Shown piece after piece: positions 37,717 to 50,789 of a stretch of DNA of 64,000 bases (position 1 is its first letter; each line of letters opens with the position of its first letter). The stretch is from Hippophae tibetana. Lineage: Eukaryota > Streptophyta > Magnoliopsida > Rosales > Elaeagnaceae. The stretch covers positions 34,150,001 through 34,214,000 of the forward strand of contig CM072801.1 in NCBI GenBank assembly GCA_037013495.1. The letters run 5' to 3'. The translations under genes and the position numbers were made by a program. The notes below the pieces were generated by a model. The model searched no databases, was not told the origin of the DNA, and worked only from the letters and a program-made list of their open reading frames with translations.

Positions 37717-40700
37717 AACCTGAATTATATACCCAAATTCCATCATTTACATCAATAACCAAGGGTTTTAGCTTTTTCTCGCAAACTTCCGATTTACTTA
37801 CATTCGATTTTATTCAATAGAGCTCTAAATTTTATATTTGTTCCGACCAAGGTTTCTTTATTTATGTGTTCAATAAATCTATATTATTTGAAAAGGAAAT
37901 AGGAAAATAGAAAAAGAAAGGAGCAACTGTTGAAATTTTCAATAAAATAAAACATTTAATAAATCGAACTTTCAACTTTATACGACCGAAACTTTTGACT
38001 CTGGTGTCGTAAGGACTATTATAATATATCAAATTTAAGCTCTTATCGATTCATACAATTAGTGTTAGCCTCACTAAGGAACCTGAATTATGTACCCAAA
38101 TCCATCATTTACATCACCTACCTAGAGTTTTAGGTTTTTCCCCCAAATTTCCCTTTTACTTAGTTTTGATTTTATTCAATAGAAGTGTAAAGGAGATATT
38201 TGTGCCGACCAGGGGTTCTTTATATAGGTGTTCAATAAATCTCTATTTTTCGAAAAACAAAATAGGAGAATAGTAAAAGAAAGGAGCAACTCTTGAAATT
38301 TTCAAAAAAAAAAACAAAACTTTTGATAAATTCTACTTTCAACTTTATACGATTATAACTTTTGACTCGGGTATCGTAACGAAAATTATAATATATCAAA
38401 TCGAAGCTCTTATCGATTCACACAATTATTTCTGGCCTCACTATGAAACCTGAATTATATATCCAAATTTCATCATTTACATCACTAACCAAGGGTTTTA
38501 GCTTTTTCTCGCAAATTTCCGTTTTACTTACTTTCGATTTTATTCAATAGAGCTCTAAACGATATATTTGTTCCGACCAAGGTTTCTTTATTTATGTGTT
38601 CAATAAATCTATATTATTCGAAAACGAAATAGGAGAATAGAAAAAGAAAGGAGCAACTGTTGAAATTTTCAATAAAACAAAACATTTAATAAATCGAACT
38701 TTCAACTTTATACGACCGAAACTTTTGACTATGGTATCGTAAGGACTATTACAATATATCAAATTTAAGCTCTTATCGATTCATACAATTAGTGTTAGCC
38801 TCACTAAGGAACCTGAATTATGTACCCAAATCCATCTTTTACATCACCTACCTAGGGTTTTAGGTTTTTCCCCCAAATTTCCGTTTTACTTAGTTTTGAT
38901 TTTATTCAATAGAAGTGTAAAGGAGATATTTGTGCCGACCAGGGGTTCTTTATATAGGTGTTCAATAAATCTCTATTTTTCGAAAAAAAAATAGGAGAAT
39001 AGTAAAAGAAAGGAGCAACTGTTGAAATTTAAAAAAAAAACAAAACATTTGATAAATTCTACTTTTAACTTTATACGATTATAACTTTTGACTCGGGTAT
39101 CGTAACGAAAATTATAATATATCAAATCAAAGCTCTTATCGATTCACACAATTATTTCTGGCCTCACTATGAAACCTGAATTATATATCCAAATACCATC
39201 ATTTACATCACTAACTAAGGGTTTTAGCTTTTTCTCGTAAATTTCCGTTTTTCTTACTTTCGATTTTATTCAATAGAGCTCTAAAGGAGATATTTGTTAT
39301 GACCAAGGTTTCATTATTTATGTGATCCATAAATCTACAGTCTTCGAAAAGGAAATAGGAGAATAGAAAAAGAAAGGAGCAACTGTTGAAATTTTCAATA
39401 AAACAAAACATTTGATAAATTGAACTTTCAACTTTATACGACCAAAACTTTTGACTATGGTGTCGTAAGGACTGTTATAATATATCAAATTTAAGCTCTT
39501 ATCGATTCATACAATTAGTGTTAGCCTCACTAAGGAACCTGAATTATGTACCCAAATCCATCATTTACATCACCTACCTAGAGTTTTAGGTTTTTCCCCC
39601 AAATTTCCCTTTTACTTAGTTTTGATTTTATTCAATAGAAGTGTAAAGGAGATATTTGTGCCGACCAGGGGTTCTTTATATAGGTGTTCAATAAATCTCT
39701 ATTTTTCGAAAAACAAAATAGGAGAATAGTAAAAGAAAGGAGCAACTCTTGAAATTTTCAAAAAAAAAACAAAACTTTTGATAAATTAAACTTTTAACTT
39801 TATACGATTATAACTTTTGACTCGGGTATCGTAACGAAAATTATAATATATCAAATCGAAGCTCTTATCGATTCACAAAATTATTTCTAGCCTCACTATG
39901 AAACCTGAATTATATAACCAAATTCCATCATTTACATCACTAACCAAGGGTTTTAGCTTTTTCTCGCTAATTTCCGTTTTACTTACCTTCGATTTTATTC
40001 AATAGAGCTCTAAAGGATATATTTGTTCCGACCAAGGTTTCTTTATTTATGTGTTCAATAAATCTATATTATTCGAAAACGAAATAGGAGAATAGAAAAA
40101 GAAAGGAGCAACTGTTGAAATTTTCAATAAAACAAAACATTTAATAAATCGAACTTTCAACTTTATACGACCGAAACTTTTGACTATGGTATCGTAAGGA
40201 CTATTATAATATATCAAATTTAAGCTATTATTGATTCATACAATTAGTGTTAGCCTCAATAAGGAACCTGAATTATGTACCCAAATCCATCATTTACATC
40301 ACCTACCTAGGATTTTAGGTTTTTCCCCCAAATTTCCGTTTTACTTAGTTTTGATTTTATTCAATAGAAGTGTAAAGGAGATATTTGTGCCGACCAGGGG
40401 TTCTTTATATAGGTGTTCAATAAATCTCTATTTTTCGAAAAAAAAATAGGAGAATAGTAAAAGAAAGGAGCAACTGTTGAAATTTAAAAAAAAACAAAAC
40501 ATTTGATATATTCTACTTTTAACTTTATACGATTATAACTTTTGACTCGGGTATCGTAACGAAAATTATAATATATCAAATCGAAGCACTTATCGATTCA
40601 CACAATTATTTCTGGCCTCACTATGAAACCTGAATTATATATCCAAATACCATCATTTACATCACTAACCAAGGGTTTTAGCTTTTTCTCGCAAATTTCC

Positions 40701-40973
40701 GTTTTACTTACTTTCGATTTTATTCAATAGAGCTCTAAAGGAGATATTTTTTATGACCAAGGTTTCATTATTTATGTGATCCATAAATCTATATTCTTCG
40801 AAAAGGAAATAGGAGAATAGAAAAAGAAAGGAGCAACTGTTGAAATTTTCAATAAAACAAAACATTTAATAAATCGAACTTTCAACTTTATACGACCAAA
40901 ACTTTTGACTATGGTATCGTAAGGACTATTATAATATATCAAATTTAAGCTCTTATCGATTCACACAATTAGT
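37701..40973 (+). repeat. Odd HOR unit 1: nine monomers, 3,273 bp
   Basis: Junction to junction: B A B A B A B A B, then B again. Includes the B unit with 'ctctaaattttatatttg' and 'ggaaataggaaaatag', A units with 'cgaaaaacaaaatagg' or A-runs, B units with 'gaaaacgaaatagg', and the B unit with 'tctacagtcttcg' (about 39,335). The nine-monomer count makes the A/B register flip once per unit, which the B-B junction absorbs. Confidence 0.88.
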
Positions 40974-43517
40974 GTTAGCCTCACTATGGAACCTGAATTA
41001 TATACCCAAATTCCATCATTTACATCAATAACCAAGGGTTTTAGCTTTTTCTCGCAAACTTCCGATTTACTTACATTCGATTTTATTCAATAGAGCTCTA
41101 AATTTTATATTTGTTCCGACCAAGGTTTCTTTATTTATGTGTTCAATAAATCTATATTATTTGAAAAGGAAATAGGAAAATAGAAAAAGAAAGGAGCAAC
41201 TGTTGAAATTTTCAATAAAACAAAACATTTAATAAATCGAACTTTCAACTTTATACGACCGAAACTTTTGACTATGGTATCGTAAGGACTATTACAATAT
41301 ATCAAATTTAAGCTCTTATCGATTCATACAATTAGTGTTAGCCTCACTAAGGAACCTGAATTATGTACCCAAATCCATCTTTTACATCACCTACCTAGGG
41401 TTTTAGGTTTTTCCCCCAAATTTCCGTTTTACTTAGTTTTGATTTTATTCAATAGAAGTGTAAAGGAGATATTTGTGCCGACCAGGGGTTCTTTATATAG
41501 GTGTTCAATAAATCTCTATTTTTCGAAAAAAAAATAGGAGAATAGTAAAAGAAAGGAGCAACTGTTGAAATTTAAAAAAAAAACAAAACATTTGATAAAT
41601 TCTACTTTTAACTTTATACGATTATAACTTTTGACTCGGGTATCGTAACGAAAATTATAATATATCAAATCAAAGCTCTTATCGATTCACACAATTATTT
41701 CTGGCCTCACTATGAAACCTGAATTATATATCCAAATACCATCATTTACATCACTAACTAAGGGTTTTAGCTTTTTCTCGTAAATTTCCGTTTTTCTTAC
41801 TTTCGATTTTATTCAATAGAGCTCTAAAGGAGATATTTGTTATGACCAAGGTTTCATTATTTATGTGATCCATAAATCTACAGTCTTCGAAAAGGAAATA
41901 GGAGAATAGAAAAAGAAAGGAGCAACTGTTGAAATTTTCAATAAAACAAAACATTTGATAAATTGAACTTTCAACTTTATACGACCAAAACTTTTGACTA
42001 TGGTGTCGTAAGGACTGTTATAATATATCAAATTTAAGCTCTTATCGATTCATACAATTAGTGTTAGCCTCACTAAGGAACCTGAATTATGTACCCAAAT
42101 CCATCATTTACATCACCTACCTAGAGTTTTAGGTTTTTCCCCCAAATTTCCCTTTTACTTAGTTTTGATTTTATTCAATAGAAGTGTAAAGGAGATATTT
42201 GTGCCGACCAGGGGTTCTTTATATAGGTGTTCAATAAATCTCTATTTTTCGAAAAACAAAATAGGAGAATAGTAAAAGAAAGGAGCAACTCTTGATATTT
42301 TCAAAAAAAAAACAAAACTTTTGATAAATTAAACTTTTAACTTTATACGATTATAACTTTTGACTCGGGTATCGTAACGAAAATTATAATATATCAAATC
42401 GAAGCTCTTATCGATTCACAAAATTATTTCTAGCCTCACTATGAAACCTGAATTATATAACCAAATTCCATCATTTACATCACTAACCAAGGGTTTTAGC
42501 TTTTTCTCGCTAATTTCCGTTTTACTTACCTTCGATTTTATTCAATAGAGCTCTAAAGGATATATTTGTTCCGACCAAGGTTTCTTTATTTATGTGTTCA
42601 ATAAATCTATATTATTCGAAAACGAAATAGGAGAATAGAAAAAGAAAGGAGCAACTGTTGAAATTTTCAATAAAACAAAACATTTAATAAATCGAACTTT
42701 CAACTTTATACGACCGAAACTTTTGACTATGGTATCGTAAGGACTATTATAATATATCAAATTTAAGCTATTATTGATTCATACAATTAGTGTTAGCCTC
42801 AATAAGGAACCTGAATTATGTACCCAAATCCATCATTTACATCACCTACCTAGGATTTTAGGTTTTTCCCCCAAATTTCCGTTTTACTTAGTTTTGATTT
42901 TATTCAATAGAAGTGTAAAGGAGATATTTGTGCCGACCAGGGGTTCTTTATATAGGTGTTCAATAAATCTCTATTTTTCGAAAAAAAAATAGGAGAATAG
43001 TAAAAGAAAGGAGCAACTGTTGAAATTTAAAAAAAAAACAAAACATTTGATATATTCTACTTTTAACTTTATACGATTATAACTTTTGACTCGGGTATCG
43101 TAACGAAAATTATAATATATCAAATCGAAGCACTTATCGATTCACACAATTATTTCTGGCCTCACTATGAAACCTGAATTATATATCCAAATACCATCAT
43201 TTACATCACTAACCAAGGGTTTTAGCTTTTTCTCGCAAATTTCCGTTTTACTTACTTTCGATTTTATTCAATAGAGCTCTAAAGGAGATATTTTTTATGA
43301 CCAAGGTTTCATTATTTATGTGATCCATAAATCTATATTCTTCGAAAAGGAAATAGGAGAATAGAAAAAGAAAGGAGCAACTGTTGAAATTTTCAATAAA
43401 ACAAAACATTTAATAAATCGAACTTTCAACTTTATACGACCAAAACTTTTGACTATGGTATCGTAAGGACTATTATAATATATCAAATTTAAGCTCTTAT
43501 CGATTCACACAATTAGT
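40974..43517 (+). repeat. Odd HOR unit 2: seven monomers, 2,544 bp
   Basis: One dimer shorter than the nine-monomer form. From about 41,215 it is almost base-for-base the same as 38,670-41,214 (offset 2,543). For example 'ctacagtcttcg' occurs at both 39,336 and 41,879, and 'gatatattctac' at 40,505 and 43,049. One visible difference is 'cttgatatttt' at about 42,293. Confidence 0.88.
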
Positions 43518-46500
43518 GTTAGCCTCACTATGGAACCTGAATTATATACCCAAATTCCATCATTTACATCAATAACCAAGGGTTTTAGCTTTTTCTCGCA
43601 AACTTCCGATTTACTTACATTCGATTTTATTCAATAGAGCTCTAAATTTTATATTTGTTCCGACCAAGGTTTCTTTATTTATGTGTTCAATAAATCTATA
43701 TTATTTGAAAAGGAAATAGGAAAATAGAAAAAGAAAGGAGCAACTGTTGAAATTTTCAATAAAATAAAACATTTAATAAATCGAACTTTCAACTTTATAC
43801 GACCGAAACTTTTGACTCTGGTGTCGTAAGGACTATTATAATATATCAAATTTAAGCTCTTATCGATTCATACAATTAGTGTTAGCCTCACTAAGGAACC
43901 TGAATTATGTACCCAAATCCATCATTTACATAACCTACCTAGAGTTTTAGGTTTTTCCCCCAAATTTCCCTTTTACTTAGTTTTGATTTTATTCAATAGA
44001 AGTGTAAAGGAGATATTTGTGCCGACCAGGGGTTCTTTATATAGGTGTTCAATAAATCTCTATTTTTCGAAAAAAAAAATAGGAGAATAGTAAAAGAAAG
44101 GAGCAACTCTTGAAATTTTCAAAAAAAAAACAAAACTTTTGATAAATTCTACTTTCAACTTTATACGATTATAACTTTTGACTCGGGTATCGTAACGAAA
44201 ATTATAATATATCAAATCGAAGCTCTTATCGATTCACACAATTATTTCTGGCCTCACTATGAAACCTGAATTATATATCCAAATTCCATCATTTACATCA
44301 CTAACCAAGGGTTTTAGCTTTTTCTCGCAAATTTCCGTTTTACTTACTTTCGATTTTATTCAATAGAGCTCTAAAGGATATATTTGTTCCGACCAAGGTT
44401 TCTTAATTTATGTGTTCAATAAATCTATATTATTCGAAAACGAAATAGGAGAATAGAAAAAGAAAGGAGCAACTGTTGAAATTTTCAATAAAACAAAACA
44501 TTTAATAAATCGAACTTTCAACTTTATACGACCGAAACTTTTGACTATGGTATCGTAAGGACTATTATAATATATCAAATTTAAGCTCTTATCGATTCAT
44601 ACAATTAGTGTTAGCCTCACTAAGGAACCTGAATTATGTACCCAAATCCATCTTTTATATCACCTACCTAGGGTTTTAGGTTTTTCCCCCAAATTTCCGT
44701 TTTACTTAGTTTTGATTTTATTCAATAGAAGTGTAAAGGAGATATTTGTGCCAACCAGGGGTTCTTTATATAGGTGTTCAATAAATCTCTATTTTTCGAA
44801 AAAAAAATAGGAGAATAGTAAAAGAAAGGAGCAACTGTTGAAATTTAAAAAAAAAACAAAACATTTGATAAATTCTACTTTTAACTTTATACGATTATAA
44901 CTTTTGACTCGGGTATCGTAACGAATATTATAATATATCAAATCAAAGCTCTTATCGATTCACACAATTATTTCTGGCCTCACTATGAAACCTGAATTAT
45001 ATATCCAAATACCATCATTTACATCACTAACTAAGGGTTTTAGCTTTTTCTCGCAAATTTCCGTTTTTCTTACTTTCGATTTTATTCAATAGAGCTCTAA
45101 AGGAGATATTTGTTACGACCAAGGTTTCTTAATTTATGTGTTCAATAAATCTATATTATTCGAAAACGAAATAGGAGAATAGAAAAAGAAAGGAGCAACT
45201 GTTTAAATTTTCAATAAAACAAAACATTTAATAAATCGAACTTTCAACTTTATACGACCGAAACTTTTGACTATGGTATCGTAAGGACTATTATAATATA
45301 TCAAATTTAAGCTCTTATCGATTCATACAATTAGTGTTAGCCTCACTAAGGAACCTGAATTATGTACCCAAATCCATCTTTTATATCACCTACCTAGGGT
45401 TTTAGGTTTTTCCCCCAAATTTCCGTTTTACTTAGTTTTGATTTTATTCAATAGAAGTGTAAAGGAGATATTTGTGCCAACCAGGGGTTCTTTATATAGG
45501 TGTTCAATAAATCTCTATTTTTCGAAAAAAAAATAGGAGAATAGTAAAAGAAAGGAGCAACTGTTGAAATTTAAAAAAAAAACAAAACATTTGATAAATT
45601 CTACTTTTAACTTTATACGATTATAACTTTTGACTCGGGTATCGTAACGAATATTATAATATATCAAATCAAAGCTCTTATCGATTCACACAATTATTTC
45701 TGGCCTCACTATGAAACCTGAATTATATATCCAAATACCATCATTTACATCACTAACTAAGGGTTTTAGCTTTTTCTCGCAAATTTCCGTTTTTCTTACT
45801 TTCGATTTTATTCAATAGAGCTCTAAAGGAGATATTTGTTACGACCAAGGTTTCATTATTTATGTGATCCATAAATCTACATTCTTCGAAAAGGAAATAG
45901 GAGAATAGAAAAAGAAAGGAGCAACTCTTGAAATTTTCAATAAAACAAAACATTTGACAAATTGAACTTTCAACTTTATACGACCAAAACTTTTGACTAT
46001 GGTGTGGTAAGGACTGTTATAATATATCAAATTTAAGCTCTTATCGATTCATACAATTAGTGTTAGCCTCACTAAGGAACCTGAATTATGTACCCAAATC
46101 CATCATTTACATCACCTACCTAGAGTTTTAGGTTTTTCCCCCAAATTTCCCTTTTACTTAGTTTTGATTTTATTCAATAGAAGTGTAAAGGAGATATTTG
46201 TGCCGACCAGGGGTTCTTTATATAGGTGTTCAATAAATCTCTATTTTTCGAAAAACAAAATAGGAGAATAGTAAAAGAAAGGAGCAACTCTTGAAATTTT
46301 CAAAAAAAAAACAAAACTTTTGATAAATTAAACTTTTAACTTTATACGATTATAACTTTTGACTCGGGTATCGTAACGAAAATTATAATATATCAAATCG
46401 AAGCTCTTATCGATTCACACAATTATTTCTGGCCTCACTATGAAACCTGAATTATATATCCAAATTCCATCATTTACATCACTAACCAAGGGTTTTAGCT

Positions 46501-47516
46501 TTTTATCGCAAATTTCCGTTTTACTTACTTTCGATTTTATTCAATAGAGCTGTAAAGGATATATTTGTTCCGACCAAGGTTTCTTTATTTATGTGTTCAA
46601 TAAATCTATATTATTCGAAAACGAAATAGGAGAATAGAAAAAGAAAGGAGCAACTGTTGAAATTTTCAATAAAACAAAACATTTAATAAATCGAACTTTC
46701 AACTTTATACGACCGAAACTTTTGACTATGGTATCGTAAGGACTATTATAATATATCAAATAGAAGCTCTTATCGATTCATACAATTAGTGTTAGCCTCA
46801 CTAAGGAACCTGAATTATGTACCCAAATCCATCTTTTACATCACCTACCTAGGGTTTTAGGTTTTTCCCCCAAATTTCCGTTTTACTTAGTTTTGATTTT
46901 ATTCAATAGAAGTGTAAAGGAGATATTTGTGCCGACCAGGGGTTCTTTATATAGGTGTTCAATAAATCTCTATTTTTCGAAAAAAAAATAGGAGAATAGT
47001 AAAAGAAAGGAGCAACTGTTGAAATTTAAAAAAAAAACAAAACATTTGATAAATTCTACTTTTAACTTTATACGATTATAACTTTTGACTCGGGTATCGT
47101 AACGAAAATTATAATATATCAAATCAAAGCTCTTATCGATTAACACAATTATTTCTGGCCTCACTATGAAACCTGAATTATATATCCAAATACCATCATT
47201 TACATCACTAACCAAGGGTTTTAGCTTTTTCTCGCAAATTTCCGTTTTACTTACTTTCGATTTTATTCAATAGAGCTCTAAAGGAGATATTTTTTATGAC
47301 CAAGGTTTCATTATTTATGTGATCCATAAATCTATATTCTTCGAAAAGGAAATAGGAGAATAGAAAAAGAAAGGAGCAACTGTTGAAATTTTCAATAAAA
47401 CAAAACATTTAATAAATCGAACTTTCAACTTTATACGACCAAAACTTTTGACTATGGTATCGTAAGGACTATTATAATATATCAAATTTAAGCTCTTATC
47501 GATTCACACAATTAGT
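43518..47516 (+). repeat. Odd HOR unit 3: eleven monomers, 3,999 bp
   Basis: Nine-monomer plan plus one extra dimer. The additional dimer comes from a local duplication around 44,400-45,860, marked by 'tttcttaatttatgtg' (about 44,400 and 45,126), 'tccatcttttatatcacc' (about 44,647 and 45,374), 'gtgccaaccagg' and 'acgaatattataat', all about 727 bp apart. Confidence 0.88.
44400..45860 (+). repeat. Extra dimer duplication inside HOR unit 3
   Basis: Two adjacent ~727-bp dimers with the same rare variants ('cttaatttatg', 'cttttatatcacc', 'gccaaccagg', 'cgaatattat'). In units 4 and 5 these variants occur once per unit. The second copy's B unit is a hybrid: it begins with 'gttacgaccaagg', typical of the following B type, and continues with 'tttcttaatttatg' of the preceding one. 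Confidence 0.82.
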
Positions 47517-50500
47517 GTTAGCCTCACTATGGAACCTGAATTATATACCCAAATTCCATCATTTACATCAATAACCAAGGGTTTTAGCTTTTTCTCGCAA
47601 ACTTCCGATTTACTTACATTCGATTTTATTCAATAGAGCTCTAAATTTTATATTTGTTCCGACCAAGGTTTCTTTATTTATGTGTTCAATAAATCTATAT
47701 TATTTGAAAAGGAAATAGGAAAATAGAAAAAGAAAGGAGCAACTGTTGAAATTTTCAATAAAATAAAACATTTAATAAATCGAACTTTCAACTTTATACG
47801 ACCGAAACTTTTGACTCTGGTGTCGTAAGGACTATTATAATATATCAAATTTAAGCTCTTATCGATTCATACAATTAGTGTTAGCCTCACTAAGGAACCT
47901 GAATTATGTACCCAAATCCATCATTTACATAACCTACCTAGAGTTTTAGGTTTTTCCCCCAAATTTCCTTTTTACTTAGTTTTGATTTTATTCAATAGAA
48001 GTGTAAAGGAGATATTTGTGCCGACCAGGGGTTCTTTATATAGGTGTTCAATAAATCTCTATTTTTCGAAAAACAAAATAGGAGAATAGTAAAAGAAAGG
48101 AGCAACTCTTGAAATTTTCAAAAAAAAAACAAAACTTTTGATAAATTCTACTTTCAACTTTATACGATTATAACTTTTGACTCGGGTATCGTAACGAAAA
48201 TTATAATATATCAAATCGAAGCTCTTATCGATTCACACAATTATTTCTGGCCTCACTATGAAACCTGAATTATATATCCAAATTCCATCATTTACATCAC
48301 TAACCAAGGGTTTTAGCTTTTTCTCGCAAATTTCCGTTTTACTTACTTTCGATTTTATTCAATAGAGCTCTAAAGGATATATTTGTTCCGACCAAGGTTT
48401 CTTAATTTATGTGTTCAATAAATCTATATTATTCGAAAACGAAATAGGAGAATAGAAAAAGAAAGGAGCAACTGTTGAAATTTTCAATAAAACAAAACAT
48501 TTAATAAATCGAACTTTCAACTTTATACGACTGAAACTTTTGACTATGGTATCGTAAGGACTATTATAATATATCAAATTTAAGCTCTTATCGATTCATA
48601 CAATTAGTGTTAGCCTCACTAAGGAACCTGAATTATGTACCCAAATCCATCTTTTATATCACCTACCTAGGGTTTTAGGTTTTTCCCCCAAATTTCCGTT
48701 TTACTTAGTTTTGATTTTATTCAATAGAAGTGTAAAGGAGATATTTGTGCCAACCAGGGGTTCTTTATATAGGTGTTCAATAAATCTCTATTTTTCGAAA
48801 AAAAAATAGGAGAATAGTAAAAGAAAGGAGCAACTGTTGAAATTTAAAAAAAAAACAAAACATTTGATAAATTCTACTTTTAACTTTATACGATTATAAC
48901 TTTTGACTCGGGTATCGTAACGAATATTATAATATATCAAATCAAAGCTCTTATCGATTCACACAATTATTTCTGGCCTCACTATGAAACCTGAATTATA
49001 TATCCAAATACCATCATTTACATCACTAACTAAGGGTTTTAGCTTTTTCTCGCAAATTTCCGTTTTTCTTACTTTCGATTTTATTCAATAGAGCTCTAAA
49101 GGAGATATTTGTTACGACCAAGGTTTCATTATTTATGTGATCCATAAATCTACATTCTTCGAAAAGGAAATAGGAGAATAGAAAAAGAAAGGAGCAACTC
49201 TTGAAATTTTCAATAAAACAAAACATTTGATAAATTGAACTTTCAACTTTATACGACCAAAACTTTTGACTATGGTGTGGTAAGGACTGTTATAATATAT
49301 CAAATTTAAGCTCTTATCGATTCATACAATTAGTGTTAGCCTCACTAAGGAACCTTAATTATGTACCCAAATCCATCATTTACATCACCTACCTAGAGTT
49401 TTAGGTTTTTCCCCCAAATTTCCCTTTTACTTAGTTTTGATTTTATTCAATAGAAGTGTAAAGGAGATATTTGTGCCGACCAGGGGTTCTTTATATAGGT
49501 GTTCAATAAATCTCTATTTTTCGAAAAACAAAATAGGAGAATAGTAAAAGAAAGGAGCAACTCTTGAAATTTTCAAAAAAAAAACAAAACTTTTGATAAA
49601 TTAAACTTTTAACTTTATACGATTATAACTTTTGACTCGGGTATCGTAACGAAAATTATAATATATCAAATCGAAGCTCTTATCGATTCACACAATTACT
49701 TCTGGCCTCACTATGAAACCTGAATTATATATCCAAATTCCATCATTTACATCACTAACCAAGGGTTTTAGCTTTTTATCGCAAATTTCCGTTTTACTTA
49801 CTTTCGATTTTATTCAATAGAGCTGTAAAGGATATATTTGTTCCGACCAAGGTTTCTTTATTTATGTGTTCAATAAATCTATATTATTCGAAAACGAAAT
49901 AGGAGAATAGAAAAAGAAAGGAGCAACTGTTGAAATTTTCAATAAAACAAAACATTTAATAAATCGAACTTTCAACTTTATACGACCGAAACTTTTGACT
50001 ATGGTATCGTAAGGACTATTATAATATATCAAATAGAAGCTCTTATCGATTCATACAATTAGTGTTAGCCTCACTAAGGAACCTGAATTATGTACCCAAA
50101 TCCATCTTTTACATCACCTACCTAGGGTTTTAGGTTTTTCCCCCAAATTTCCGTTTTACTTAGTTTTGATTTTATTCAATAGAAGTGTAAAGGAGATATT
50201 TGTGCCGACCAGGGGTTCTTTATATAGGTGTTCAATAAATCTCTATTTTTCGAAAAAAAAATAGGAGAATAGTAAAAGAAAGGAGCAACTGTTGAAATTT
50301 AAAAAAAAAACAAAACATTTGATAAATTCTACTTTTAACTTTATACGATTATAACTTTTGACTCGGGTATCGTAACGAAAATTATAATATATCAAATCAA
50401 AGCTCTTATCGATTAACACAATTATTTCTGGCCTCACTATGAAACCTGAATTATATATCCAAATACCATCATTTACATCACTAACCAAGGGTTTTAGCTT

Positions 50501-50789
50501 TTTCTCGCAAATTTCCGTTTTTCTTACTTTCGATTTTATTCAATAGAGCTCTAAAGGAGATATTTTTTATGACCAAGGTTTCATTATTTATGTGATCCAT
50601 AAATCTATATTCTTCGAAAAGGAAATAGGAGAATAGAAAAAGAAAGGAGCAACTGTTGAAATTTTCAATAAAACAAAACATTTAATAAATCGAACTTTCA
50701 ACTTTATACGACCAAAACTTTTGACTATGGTATCGTAAGGACTATTATAATATATCAAATTTAAGCTCTTATCGATTCACACAATTAGT
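47517..50789 (+). repeat. Odd HOR unit 4: nine monomers, 3,273 bp
   Basis: Nearly identical to unit 5 at +3,273 bp and to unit 3 without its extra dimer. Private variants include 'aaatttcctttttac' (about 47,961) and 'acgactgaaactttt' (about 48,528). Contains the 'gattaacacaattatt' variant (about 50,412) also seen in unit 3 (about 47,139). Confidence 0.9.
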
